Shown here: positions 12,271-23,399 of the stretch, piece by piece
Layout: the number at the start of each line of letters is the position of its first letter
How positions within the stretch are numbered: position 1 is the first letter of the stretch
Notes under the pieces: generated by a model
Databases searched by the model: none
The model's input: the letters and a program-made list of their open reading frames with translations, nothing else
What the model was told of the DNA's origin: nothing
Translations under genes and position numbers: made by a program
Assembly (NCBI RefSeq): GCF_910594005.1
Contig: NC_057826.1
Span: forward strand, 24,585,501 to 24,649,500
Source: Cervus elaphus
Lineage: Eukaryota > Chordata > Mammalia > Artiodactyla > Cervidae
DNA length: 64,000 nucleotides
Reading direction: 5' to 3'

Positions 12271-12929
12271 CTATGCTTCAAAAAACTAAGATCATGGCAT
12301 TCAGTTCCATCACTTCATGGTATATAGATGGGGGAAAAAATGGAAACACTGACAGACTTTATTTCCTTGGGCTTCAAAATCACTGAAAATTAAAAGATGC
12401 TTGCTCCTTGGAAGAAAAGCTATGATAAATCTAGAAGTCTACTGAAAAGCAGAGATATCACTTTGCTGACAAAGGTCCATATAGTCAAAGTTATGGTTTT
12501 TCCAGTAGTCATGTACAGATGTGAGAATTGGATCATAAAGAAGGCTAAGTGCTAAAGAACTGATGCTTTTGAAGCCTGAGGTTGGAGAAGACTCTTGAGA
12601 GTCTCTTAGACAGCAAGGAGATTAAACTAGTTAATCCTAAAGGAAATCTACCCTGAATATTCGTTGGAGGGACTAATGCTGAAGCTCCACTACTTTGGCC
12701 ACCTGACGTGAAGAGCCCACTCATTGGAAAAGACCCTGATGCTGGGAAAGACTGAAGGCTGGAGGAGAAAGGGACGACAGACGATAAGATGGTTGGATGG
12801 CATCACCAATTCAATGGACATGAGTTTGAGCAAACTCCAGGAGATAGTGAAGGACAGGGAAGCCTGGCATGCTGCCATCCATGGGATCGCAAAGACTCAG
12901 ACATGACTGGGTGACTGCGCAACAACAAG
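12271..12929 (+). mobile_element. BovB (RTE) 3' fragment inside L1M
   Basis: 5'-truncated BovB covering the end of the reverse-transcriptase frame and the 3' region: AAACTAAGATCATGGCATTC, GCAGAGATATCACTTTGCTG, AAAGACCCTGATGCTGGGAA, and a terminal GACTCAGACATGACTGG. The coding part has multiple stops. The imperfect 12-base duplication around it marks it as its own insertion into the older L1M. Confidence 0.9.
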
Positions 12930-12941
12930 CTTGTGGATAAG

Positions 12942-13045
12942 TGAAATAAATGATAACAGTGCTTTAAGGAATGGGAGGGAAGATTTGGGACTACTCTTTT
13001 ATAAGGTATTTGAAGTGCCCATGAAGTGGTGGTATACTGTTATTT
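12942..13045 (+). mobile_element. old L1M, segment 2 (ORF1-ORF2 linker)
   Basis: About 100 bases of the long inter-ORF linker of old L1s, caught between the nested BovB and the nested young L1. Recognised by GGGAGGGAAGATTTGGGAC and GTGGTATACTGTTATTTGAA. Confidence 0.65.
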
Positions 13046-13078
13046 GAAAGTAGACTTGTAGAAAGTAGACTTGAAAGT
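13046..13078. repeat. target-site copies stuttered at the L1 5' junction
   Basis: GAAAGTAGACTTGTA (13046-13060) is the target-site duplication matching 14241-14255. It is followed immediately by a second partial copy GAAAGTAGACTTG (13061-13073) and a third start GAAAGT (13073-13078), before recognisable L1 sequence begins. Confidence 0.8.
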
Positions 13079-14240
13079 AGCTCAATTCCAGAAAAATAAA
13101 TGACCCAATCAAAAAATGGGCCAAAGAACTAAACAGACATTTCTCCAAAGAAGACATACAGATGGCTAACAAACACATGAAAAGATGCTCAACATCACTC
13201 ATCATCAGAGAAATGCAAATCAAAACCACAATGAGGTACCATTACACGCCAGTCAGGATGGCTGCTATCCAAAAGTCTACAAGCAATAAATGCTGGAGAG
13301 GGTGTGGAGAAAAGGGAACCCTCTTACACTGTTGGTGGGAATGCAAACTAGTACAGCCGCTATGGAGAACAGTGTGGAGATTTCTTAAAAAACTGAAATA
13401 GAACTGCCATATGGTCCAGCAATCCCACTTCTGAGCATACACACTGAGGAAACCAGATCTGAAAGAGACACGTACACCCCAATGTTCATCGCAGCACTGT
13501 TTATAATAGCCAGGACATGGAAGCAACCTAGATGCCCATCAGCAGATGAATGGATAAGGAAGCTGTGGTACATATACACCATGGAATATTACTCAGCCAT
13601 TAAAAAGAATTCATTTGAATCAGTTCTAATGAGATGGATGAAACTGGAGCCTATTATACAGAGTGAAGTAAGCCAGAAAGATAAAGAACATTACAGCATA
13701 CTAACACATATATATGGAATTTAGAAAGATGGTAATGATAACCCTATATGCAAACCAGAAAAAGAGACACAGATGTACAGAACAGACTTTTGGACTCTGT
13801 GGGAGAAGGTGAGGGTGGGATGTTTCGAGAGAACAGCACTGAAACATGTATACTATCTAGGGTGAAACAGATCACCAGCCCAGGTTGGATGCATGAGACA
13901 AGTGCTTGGGCCTGGTGCACTGGGAAGACCCAGAGGGATTGGGTGGAGAGGGAGGTGGGAGGGGGGATTGGGATGGGGAATACATGTAGATTCGTGGCTG
14001 ATTCATGTCCTAGGGTGAAACAGATCACCAGCCCAGGTTGGATGCATGAGACAAGTGCTTGGGCCTGGTGCACTGGGAAGACCCAGAGGGATTGGGTGGA
14101 GAGAGAGGTGGGAGGGGGGATTGGGATGGGGAATACATGTAGATCCGTGGCTGATTCATGTCAATGTATGACAGAACCCACTACAATATTGTAAAGTAAT
14201 TAGCCTCCAACTAATAAAAATAAATGAAAAAAAAAAAAAA
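13079..14240 (+). mobile_element. young L1 3' end inserted in L1M
   Basis: Plus-strand, 5'-truncated L1 (about 1.16 kb) very close in sequence to the ORF2 C-terminus and 3' UTR of the full-length copy at 25805-33255. It encodes the Cys-rich domain ([18 protein letters not shown]), interrupted by an indel near 13395, where the frame reading LKKLK ends. The element ends in a poly(A) tail at 14225-14240. The 3' UTR contains a 153-bp tandem duplication. The right flank GAAAGTAGACTTGTA (14241-14255) matches 13046-13060. Confidence 0.95.
13858..14162 (+). repeat. 153-bp tandem duplication in the L1 3' UTR
   Basis: Two adjacent copies, 13858-14010 and 14011-14162, each start TAGGGTGAAACAGATCACC and contain a G-rich tract (GTGGGAGGGGGGATTGGGAT). 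They differ at only a few positions, e.g. ATTCGTGG versus ATCCGTGG. The full-length L1 here has one copy. Because 153 is a multiple of three, an open frame runs through both copies, but this is 3' UTR and not a gene. Confidence 0.95.
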
Positions 14241-14255
14241 GAAAGTAGACTTGTA
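14241..14255. repeat. target-site duplication of young L1 fragment, right
   Basis: GAAAGTAGACTTGTA directly after the poly(A) tail; identical to 13046-13060. Confidence 0.92.
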
Positions 14256-14716
14256 TTAGTTATAAATGTGTGTTATAATCTTTAGGGTAACTACTTAAAA
14301 GAGAAGTTGTAATTTATATGCTAAGATAAGAGAGAAAACGGGGTTATTATATAATAATCAATTAAAACCAGAGAAGGTAGATGAATAGAGGAAAGTAGTA
14401 AAGAAACAAGGTCAACAAATAGAAAAGTCACAAGTATGGTTTATATTAACCCAACTTTATCAATAATCATTTTAAATGTATGCGGCCTAAATACACTAAT
14501 TAAAAGACAAGAACTGTCAGAGTGGGTCAAAAAGCAAGGCCCAACTACATGCTGTCTACAAGAAACCTACTTTAGGTATGAAGACACAGAAACATTAAAA
14601 GTGAAGGTATACAGAAATATACACTGTGCCAATATTAATCAAAAGAAAGCTGGAGTATCTCTGAATTTCAGACAAAGCAATGAAAATTATAAGTGACAGA
14701 GAAGTCTTGTGTAATG

Positions 14717-14756
14717 TTGTTTAGGCACACAGTCGTATCTGGCTCTTTACGACCTA
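14717..14756. repeat. short BovA/Bov-tA-like patch in L1M
   Basis: GTTGTTTAGGCACACAGTCG and GGCTCTTTACGACC resemble the BovA block with TCGCTCAGTCGTG and CTCTTTGCGACCC. It interrupts L1 ORF2 sequence between GAAAATTATAAGTGACAG and AAGGGGTCCATTC. Only about 40 bases, with no clear duplication. Confidence 0.45.
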
Positions 14757-16682
14757 AAATGACAAGGGGTCCATTCTCTATAAAGACATTATGATCCTTA
14801 AAATATATGTGCCTAATAAACAGGTGTAAGATTATATGAGGCAAAATCTGTTAGAGCTGCAAGAATTCATTATTTATTTTAATTCAAAGATTACTCACAA
14901 ATTCACTATTATAGTTAAAGACTTCAACATCACTCATTCACTTACTGACAGAACCAGGAGGCAGAAAATCAGTAAAGATATGATTGAACAGGATAGTATC
15001 ATCCATCATCTGGATCTAACTGACATTTATGGAATACTTTATCCAGTAACAGTAGAATGCAAGGTCTTCTTAAGTTCAAAGGGAAGATTCACCAAGTTAG
15101 AGCATACTCTAGGCCATAAAACACACCTTAACAAATTTAAAAGAATAGAAATTATAGGAAGTATGCTCTCAGACAACAATGAAATTAGAAGAGAGATCAT
15201 TAACAGAAACATAGCTAGAAAATCCTGAGATATTTGGAGATTAAACATCACACATAAATAATACAAAAATCAAAGAAGAAATCTCTGGAAATTAAAAAAC
15301 TTTTTGAACTAAATGCAAAAAGGCATCAAAATTTGTGGGATGCAGCAAGAACAGTACTTAGAGAAAAATGTATAGCATTAGATGCATTACAAATAAAAAA
15401 GAAGAGCCAAAATCAATCATCCAACTTAGGAAACTGGAAAAAAAAAAGGATAAATTAAGTCCAAAGTAAGAAGAAAAAATATCAAAGAAATTGAAAGCAG
15501 GAGAAAATAGAGAAAAATCAACAAAATTAAAAGCTCATTCTTTGAAAAGGGCAAAGAAATGGATAAACCTCTAGTCAGGGTAAAAAAAAAAGAAGAGAAG
15601 ACACAAATAATGTCAGTAATGAAAGAGGAACCATTTACTACTGAACCCATGGACAGTCAAAGGATAATAAAGGAATATTATGAACAACTCTATATCCACA
15701 AATTTAGTAACTTAGATAAAATGGAGTGATTCTTTGAAAGACACATTTACCAAAATTCATATAAGGAGACTAAGCCTATATTGATCAAAGAAGTTGAATA
15801 AATAGTTGATAACTTTCCAAGACAGAAAGCACCAAACCCAGATAGTTTCACTGGTGAATAATACTAAATATTTAAGGAACAAATGATATCAGTTCTCTAC
15901 AATTTGCTCCAAAAAACAGACACAGAATGAACATTTCCTAACTCATTTTATGAGGCCATCATTATACTAACACCAAAACTGCACAAACACATTATAAAAA
16001 AAGAAAGAGACCAATATTTCTCATTAACATAGATGCAAAATTCTCAAGAAAACATTAGCAAATCAAATCTAACAATATATAAAAAGTATTATACAACATA
16101 ACTTAATGGGATATACTTCAATTATTCAAGGCTGGTTCAACATTTGAAAATCAACTGCTGTAATCCATCACATCAACATATTAAAATATAAAAATCATAT
16201 ATAATATCAACAGATATAGAAAAAATATTCCACAAAATCCAAAATCCATTCATGATAAAACTCTTAGTATGGGGAATTTTCTCAACTTGGTAAAGAATAC
16301 CTAAAAACAACCTACAGCTATGTTCATATATAATGGTGAGAAACTTGATGTCTTTTCCTTAAGAGAGGGACAAGGCAAGATGTCCCCTCTCACCACTTCT
16401 ATGCAACACTGTACTGCAAGTTTTAGCTAATGCAATAACACAAGAAAAGGAAATAAAAGATTAACAGATAGGGAAGGAAGATACAGAAGGATCTTTTTTC
16501 ACAGATCATATGACCATTATGCAAAAAATTCCAAGGAATCACCAAAAGAACAGCTGTACCAAATAAGTGATTAAGTCAAGGCTGCAGGATGCAAGGTTAA
16601 TGTATGAAAGTCAATAGCTTTCCTATATACCACCAACAAGCAACTGGAATTTGGAATTCAAAATATATTACCATTTACAAAT

Positions 16683-16757
16683 AGATAGAGGAAGGGAGTG
16701 AAAGAGTGTTGGAGGAGGAAGAAGAAAGGGAAGATGGAAGGGAGGAAGGAAAAGAAT
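16683..16757 (+). repeat. purine-rich GGAA/GAAG tract inside L1M
   Basis: About 75 bases of almost only A and G (GGAAGGGAGTGAAAGAGTG, then GAGGAGGAAGAAGAAAGGG). It replaces or interrupts the L1 sequence between ATTTACAA and TCAAACAAAATATGTA. Confidence 0.7.
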
Positions 16758-17821
16758 TTAAGTCAAACAAAATATGTATGAGATCCATAGGAAGAAAACT
16801 ATAAAACTCTGAATAAGGGAACCAAAGAATATGTAAATAAATGAAAATCATAGATAGGAAGATGAAATATTGTTATGATGTCAATTCTTCCAACTCAATC
16901 TGTAGATTTAGCACAATCCCAATAAAAACCCCAGCATACTACTTTCTGAATAGCAACAAAACGATACTAAAGTTTATATGGAGAGGCAAAAGACTCAAAA
17001 TAGCCGTCACTGTTGAAGAAAAAGGACAAAGAGGACTGATACACTAAAAAGTGACAGTAATCAAGACCGTGGTAGCAGTGAAAGAATACACAAACAGATG
17101 CATGGAACACAACAAAGAGCCCAGAAACAGACCCACACAAATAAAGTCAACTGATCTTTGACAAAGAGCAGAGGTAATCCAACAGAGAAAGGAGAGTCTT
17201 TTCAACAAATGGTGCTGGAACAACTGCACACCCACACGAAAAAAAAATCTAGACACTGACCTTGTATCTTTCACAAAAAATAACTCAACATAGATCATAG
17301 ACCTAATGTAAAATGCAAACCAGTTTGAGAAGATAAACAAGGGAAAAAATCTAAGTGGTCTCTAGTTTGCCAACGAGTTTTCAGATGTAACACCAAGAGC
17401 ACAATCCATAAAAGAAAAAATTGAAAAGCTGGGCTTCATTAAAATAAAAAATTTTTACTCTTTGAAAGACACTGTTAAAAAAGGAAAATGAAACCCACAA
17501 ATGGAAGAAAATATCTGATAAAGGACTTATATCCAAAAATTTAAAAGAGCTCTTAAAATTTGACAATAAGAAAACAATCCTATTATAAAATGGATAAAGA
17601 ACTGAACAGACATCTCAACAAAGAAGATATATAGATGGTGAATTAGCATATGAACTGATGTTCGACATTAGAGGTCATCAGACATTGCAAATCAAAACGG
17701 GATACCATTAAATGCCTATTAGAATGGCTAAAATCTAAAACAGTGACAAATACTGGGGACAATGTGGAGCAACGGAAACTCTCATTCATTGTTCCTGGGA
17801 ATGTAAGATGGTTACAGCTAC

Positions 17822-18193
17822 TGTTATGGACTCAGTGCTGTGTCCCCTTGAAATTGATGCACTGAAGCTCTAACTCCCAGTGTGATGATATTAGGAAGTA
17901 AGGTCTTTGGGAGGTAATTATGTTTAAATGAGGTAATGATTCAGGGCCCCAGTGATGGGATTAGTGCCCTTAAGAAGAAGAACAAGAGACAACAGAGATT
18001 TCTCACTCTATCACATAAGGACACAGCAAGAAGGCAACTGCCCACAGGACAGGAAGAGGACCCTTAAGAAGAACCCAATTTGCTGGCATTTTCATTCTGG
18101 ACTTCCCAGCCTCCAGAATTGCAAAAAATAATGTTTTGTTTAAGCCACCCAGTCTGTGGTATTTTGTGACCGCAGCCTAAGGAGACTAACACA
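17822..18193 (+). mobile_element. MaLR-type (MLT1/MST-like) solo LTR in L1M
   Basis: About 372 bp starting TGTTATGGACT and ending ACTAACACA, with internal hallmarks GTGATGATATTAGGAAGTA, TTTGGGAGGTAATTA, GGGATTAGTGCCCTTAAGAA, GACTTCCCAGCCTCCAGAA and TTTAAGCCACCCAGTCTGTG. These mark a mammalian MaLR (ERVL-related) LTR. It has no internal region, so it is a solo LTR. Five-base flanks GCTAC (17817-17821) and GCCAC (18194-18198) are the expected duplication, differing by one transition. Host L1 sequence resumes directly after it (GCCACTTTGGAAAAC). Exact subfamily not determined. Confidence 0.85.
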
Positions 18194-18955
18194 GCCACTT
18201 TGGAAAACAATTTGGCAGTTCCTTACAGAGCTAAACATAGGCTTACCATACAACTCAGCAATCCCTCTCTTAGGTCTTTACCCAAATTAGTTAAAAATTT
18301 ACACCAACCCAAAAACCTGCACATGAGTGTTTTATACCAGCTTTATTCACTGCCAAAACTGAAAGCAGCAAAGACGTCCCTCAATAGGTGAATGGATAAG
18401 CAAACTGTGGTACTTCCACACAATTCAGTGTTACCAGCAAGAAAAATAAATGAGCTGTCAAGCCACAAAAAAGACACGGAGGAACTGTTTATTTTTTAAA
18501 AAGCAATCAGAAAAGACTTCATAACATATGATTCCAACTATTTGGCATTCTAGGAAACAAAATCATAAAGACAGAAAAATCAGTGGTTGGCAGAGATGGT
18601 ACGTAAGGACAGGAGTGAATAGGTGGGACATGGAATTTTTAGGGCAGTGAAACTATTCTGTATGATTATGTAATGGTTGATGCAACACATTACGCATTTA
18701 GCAAAACTCACAGAACTATATACTACACGAAGACTGAACCCCAGTGTAAGTTATGGACTGTAGTTAATAATATGTACCAACATTGGTTCATCAATTGTAA
18801 TGAACACACTGCATCAGAACAAATGTCAATAATAGGGGAACTGGACCATGGAGGGAGATAAGAGGAGGAAAAAGGGCAAACATTGTACTTTCTAATAAAT
18901 ATTTTTATAAACCTAAAACTGCTCTAAGAAATGAAGTCTATAAATTAAAAAATAC
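18194..18955 (+). mobile_element. old L1M, segment 4 (3' end)
   Basis: Resumes exactly where segment 3 stopped, covering the ORF2 end (CTCAGCAATCCCTCTCTTAG; GTGAATGGATAAGCAAACTG) and the old-L1 3' UTR to CTAAAACTGCTCTAAGAAAT. Ends near 18955 in an A-rich stretch. Confidence 0.85.
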
Positions 18956-21900
18956 AGGCATTCAAAACAGACTAAAAGAATACACATACTATATTTTAAA
19001 AATTATTTTAAAATAATTATGTCAAGTAGAATGAATAAATTTAGCATTAAGAGAACAACAATATTATCCATATGAAATTATATCCAGAAAATTCTAATTG
19101 CTGGTACTTTATCCAGTTAACACAATCTCTAATCCTTCTTTTTTGTTGTTTTATATTAATTAAAAATCATGCTACTTCCCCTTGGTGTTGTTTTCTAGAG
19201 AGAACAAATGAAGAAAATGTGTTAAAATTTTAAAAAGAGGTATCATAGAAACTTTTAAAGATTATTAATGGTGAGAAAAGATAAGATGTTTCCTTTGAAT
19301 GAAGAGGGAGTTAGGCCTGGGAAGGATTCAATGAAACCTCTAACTAACTAATGAAGGCTAAACTTATCACAAATTACAAGCACAAAGAGAGTGTTCTATT
19401 AAATCAAAGGCTTTTTCAGTTGAACTTGAAGGCTACGTGGAGAAGCAGCTTAAATTCAATAAAGTATGAGTCACAGGTTACCTGAAACCTCTCCACGGGG
19501 GAGAAACTTGTTCTATCAGGAGGTATTTAATTTCTACGTCAGTGTAGATACTTTCAAGTTCACGACTTTAAGAATTTTTTGGTCATTATTGATATGAAGG
19601 CTGTAATTTGATATAAGTGGAAAAACAGCTTTCTCTTTCTTCTATGGCAAACAGACACAAAAAAACTTGCCCTTACATATAATAGTTCCTTTTTGCTAAC
19701 AGATAGAATTTTAAGGCTTAAAATAAATCAAAGAGATAATCAAGCCCCTTTATTTATTGTCTCCAGACTCTTGTTAATAAAACAAAACAACTCTTAAAAT
19801 TAACAACACTAATCCTTTATTGAAATGGCTTTCACGTAATAATATCATACCCATTAATAGACCTCAGCCATTCACTTGAGCCCATCTAAGTAGCTTGATC
19901 AGATTCCATTAAAATAATGTATGATTTCTTTAATTCCAACATGACTTAGCTACAGATTTATTTCATATTGAACTTAAAAAAAAAATGGACTCAGAACAGG
20001 TGTCTCAGGCTAGTTGGGGCTGCATAAATAGGCTTTGTGTTAGGGGATGATAAGAATACATTTAAAATTTTAATTGAAGAATGCCAGGCACCAGAGGCAA
20101 AGAGCGTGCAATTTTTTAAAATGCTAAATAAAGCCAGCTGCCAAAAAGGCCAAGCTCACTGAGATTACAGCTGTTCACTATCATGCAACAATAATACAAA
20201 AGCTCTCTATTTCTTGAGGTATGTCTTATCCACTTGGTGGACTATGGCCTCTGCCCATCATTTCTGTGCCCTGGGGTTAGGTTACCATAGCATGGCATAA
20301 AACTATGCAAAGTGAAGGAAAGATGACTTTTTGCATATCTACCATTTAATATTATCTATATTCATATCTCTTCTAATTAATTTAGGAGATTGAAAATATG
20401 TGTTGTCTCTCATTCCAATAACAAAAGAGACTATAAAATAACAAGTAAGGGAGAAAAAAAAGAGCCTGAGCTTTTCACCTTCTCCTTATTTCTGGCAGTC
20501 ACTAATAAAACCACAGAAAAGAGAAAGGACAGGAGAACAAGAAATGGCCTTTCAAAAATTCCACAAATTAAAGTCTTTTTTGGTAAGTAGCTCTTACCTG
20601 TGGTCTCTGTTACAAATTAAAGTAATTAAACATGGAATTGAATAACAACATATTATGTTTTATACTAAAAAAGCAATAACTTTAACATGTTAGTTTGCTC
20701 TTGACAACAGATAATTTTCTCAAAATACAGCTCGTGGAATCATTTATTTCCCTGTTATTTTAAAGAATGACATAACAAGATAGAGGGTTCAGGCTGTTTC
20801 TTAGCCACAATGCAAAGATTTCATTCAAACTTTCCCAAATGATTCTTTTCCCTCCTTTTCCTTTAACCTGCTCAGCATACTCTAAAGACCCAGGCAATTC
20901 ATTTCAGTGAGACAGAACTGCAAGGCAGTCTATAAAAAATGGTATGGCAAAAGCATCAATTTATGTAAGAGTTTTCTTATGCATCTTTGGCCACTCCTGA
21001 TTTTATTCAAATACATAGATAATTCTGCTACTAAAACAGAGAGAAATATGTTTAAATAGTTAAGGACATATTACAGTTGTTATATTAAAACATGTATTAG
21101 TCTTTTTGTTAAACAACTGAAAATGCCAGTGAATATACAGTTTTATATAAAACCAATTCTAAACATATCAACATAGAACATAGAACCCACAATTGCTATT
21201 GATCACTAACGTATGCTTCTTTTCAGGCTAAAAAAAAAAAAGTTCAAAGAACAGATTTCATTTAATCAAAAGAGAAACACTTAAATTATCCACAGCAAAA
21301 AAAACTAAATAAATAAAATAAATTATCCACAGCAGACCAGGGAACAGTGATTTGTCCATATATACATTAATTAGTTCAATACTAACATATTAACATTAAT
21401 GACCCAGAAAAAGAAGGAGCTCAAAGCTATTATCAGATTTTAAAAATGTCACAAATATAGACATAACATTTATTATTCATATAATGGATACCTATCTGCA
21501 CATACTACAAAATTAGGGAATCTTTATGCCTCCCTTGCCTTTACTTTTGGTGTCTGGAATACTGTTCAACTGACATGGAGCAATTTATCCTTTTCCTCTT
21601 TGAAAAAATTCCCCCATATCCAACCATTTGATTAATAATTTAACATCATATTCTAAATTTACATTAGCAGAAAATGCACCTCTTGATGTAGTTTAATACT
21701 TTTAATGTGTGTTTAATTTAAAAAGTACAAATCTTTCAGGGTGACATTGTTTATATTCTTGGCACTATTTATAACACAGGGTTGAGTAATAATAACAATG
21801 TCAATCCTTTGTCATATCCTCAATTTAATCAAAAACATTTCCTAACAAGCAATTCTATATTAACTTAATTACTTTTGCTGATATTCTTCAAAAGCATGGT

Positions 21901-22054
21901 TACATTTATTTATTGTTTGCCACAAACCATTGCTAATGAGTTATAAAATTATGTTGAATTCCTATAAATACAAAACCTATCACAAAAATTGCAATTACTC
22001 TGAACTGAATGTAAACATTGATTTTCAGTTTTACCTATTCAATGACAGTAGTGA
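18956..22054. other. unique AT-rich intron before the candidate exon
   Basis: About 3.1 kb without a recognisable repeat, the longest repeat-poor stretch left of the FUT8 exon. It lies just downstream (gene sense) of the candidate last exon. Confidence 0.55.
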
Positions 22055-22322
22055 ATGAATGTAAAATGTACAATTTTATTTAACTAAAGCACAAACATTT
22101 TCATACCTTTATAGCTGAAAAAAATACCTGCATCTAAGCATCTTCTATCAAATTTGTTTTGGAGTCCCTTGAGAAACACAACATAATTAGCTATCCAACT
22201 GATTTTTCAGTCACATTCTACCAAACTGAGAAGCAGATGGTTTAATGCTCTCTTCCACATAACTCAGCAAATCACGGGCAGAAGGGGATACGATGCCCAA
22301 GAGTTCTGATACTTTGGCACTG
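22055..22322 (-). CDS. FUT8: candidate alternative last exon of FUT8
   Basis: On the minus strand a pyrimidine-rich run (TTTTCTTTTTTCTTTTAATG) leads to a tandem acceptor TAGCAG at 22320-22325. Spliced from the phase-1 donor at 45062, the frame reads VPKYQNSWASYPLLPVIC and stops at TGA 22264-22266. Using the first AG instead adds one alanine without changing frame. A canonical poly(A) signal AATAAA lies at 22075-22080, about 185 bases after the stop, so the cleavage end near 22055 is an estimate. The product would be about 296 residues, keeping the transmembrane and coiled-coil part but losing the GDP-fucose-binding and SH3 regions, so presumably inactive. I recall, without being able to check, a short human FUT8 isoform of about 308 residues that diverges after residue 278, exactly this junction. 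Because the stop is in a last exon, decay of the message would not be expected. A chance combination of splice-like signals remains possible. Confidence 0.5.
22075..22080 (-). promoter_or_regulatory. poly(A) signal AATAAA of the candidate last exon
   Basis: A canonical hexamer on the minus strand (TTTATT on plus) lies about 240 bases downstream of the candidate acceptor. AT-rich DNA produces this hexamer by chance often, so it supports the exon only together with the acceptor and open frame. Confidence 0.4.
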
Positions 22323-22611
22323 CTATAAGTAAGATATAATAGGCACATAGCATTAAAAGAAAAAAGAAAACACATCATTCCAAGCACTTCAAGTGTGCAG
22401 AATTCTATATCTAAGATTTCTGGTTGTTTTACAGCTTTTCCAAGACCAGTTCAAATGTCTTTTTTTTTTTTTTTTCATTATTTTGGCTGGACTGACTGTA
22501 CCTCCCAGTCTTGGGAAAGTTTGTATCCTGGTTTCTTGTTTGTATCATTATAAATTACTAACCACATGTTGCCTCATGAAACAAATTTTGCAAATGTTTG
22601 TGTTTATCTGT

Positions 22612-22660
22612 TACCTAGACTGAAAGCTTCTTGAGAACAGGGACTCTGTCTTAATTATTT
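22612..22660 (+). mobile_element. L2-like fragment
   Basis: CTAGACTGAAAGCTTCTTGA, then GAACAGGGACTCTGTCTT, matches the L2 3' region block. Very short. Confidence 0.45.
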
Positions 22661-22682
22661 ACACTGAGATTGGTAAAATTTT

Positions 22683-22862
22683 CAGGTTCTGAGGTCAGAC
22701 TGGGGATTTCTTATTATCTGTGGCAAATGATTAATCTATATAAAATGTGAATAATGATGGCACCTATCATAAAGGTTTATTGTGGATATTAAACAAAATA
22801 ACAGATTCAAAGTTCATAAGCACTGTTACGTAGTAAGGCTCACTAAATGTTAGCTATTGCTG
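22683..22862 (+). mobile_element. MIR
   Basis: GTTCTGAGGTCAGACTGGGG, AATAATGATGGCACCTATCA, TTGTGGATATTAAACAAAAT and CACTAAATGTTAGCTATTGC are the MIR core and 3' part in order. Confidence 0.72.
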
Positions 22863-23174
22863 TATGTAATATTGCTCTCATAATACCTGAACTGAGGAAG
22901 TATTCCATAAATATTTACTGAATCAAAGACATCCAAAGAGACAGACACATACACATATAGCTGAGATCTCATATAGGAAAATGCTTTAGTCCATAAAGTA
23001 CTTTTAAACTTTGTTATTTTTTAAATTAGCATTTTTTCAGTATAACAACAATTAGGCCTATGATCTCATGTGCTCTGCATCAAGAGCCCGTGAATCATAT
23101 AGATTAGGCTATATTTCCTTTAGTTGATATAACTGGAAATGGAAAGTAAAATTTTTCAAGGATCATTTTGCTTA

Positions 23175-23387
23175 GTAGTAATAGTTTAGTTGCTAAGTCA
23201 TGTCCAACTCTTTCAACCCTAGAGACTGAGCCTGCCAGGCTCCTTTGTCCATGTAATTCTCCAGGCAAGAATACTGGAGTCGGTTGCCATTTCCTTCTCC
23301 AGGGGATCTTCCTGACCCAGGAATCAAACCCAGGTCTCCTGCATTACAGGCATATTCTTTACCAACTGAGCTATGAGGGAAGCGACC
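23175..23387 (-). mobile_element. Bov-tA SINE with 12-base duplication
   Basis: Reverse-orientation Bov-tA (AGTCATGTCCAACTCTTTC; AATACTGGAGTCGGTTGCC; GACCCAGGAATCAAACCCAG). Perfect target-site duplication TCATTTTGCTTA at 23163-23174 and 23388-23399. Confidence 0.95.
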
Positions 23388-23399
23388 TCATTTTGCTTA

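Larger units (their letters stand above)
14256..17821 (+). mobile_element. old L1M, segment 3 (linker and ORF2)
   Basis: Continues the decayed L1: end of linker (14256-14435), then the ORF2 endonuclease start (TLSIIILNVCGLNTLIKR from 14454) and QETY, with broken downstream frames. Reverse-transcriptase remnants follow at about 15800-16600 and the C-terminal region up to the LTR insertion at 17822. Fragments such as the stretch around 16380 (TGTCCCCTCTCACCAC) correspond to the CPLSP region. A purine-rich insertion sits at 16683-16757. Stops and frameshifts throughout show long inactivity. Confidence 0.88.

Noticed and set aside
13858..14162. CRISPR-like direct repeats
   Set aside because: Only two adjacent long copies without spacers, inside an L1 in a mammalian genome.
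13748..14194. 148-codon frame with an internal 51-residue repeat
   Set aside because: It is L1 3' UTR; the repeat is the 153-bp DNA duplication and not a repeat protein.
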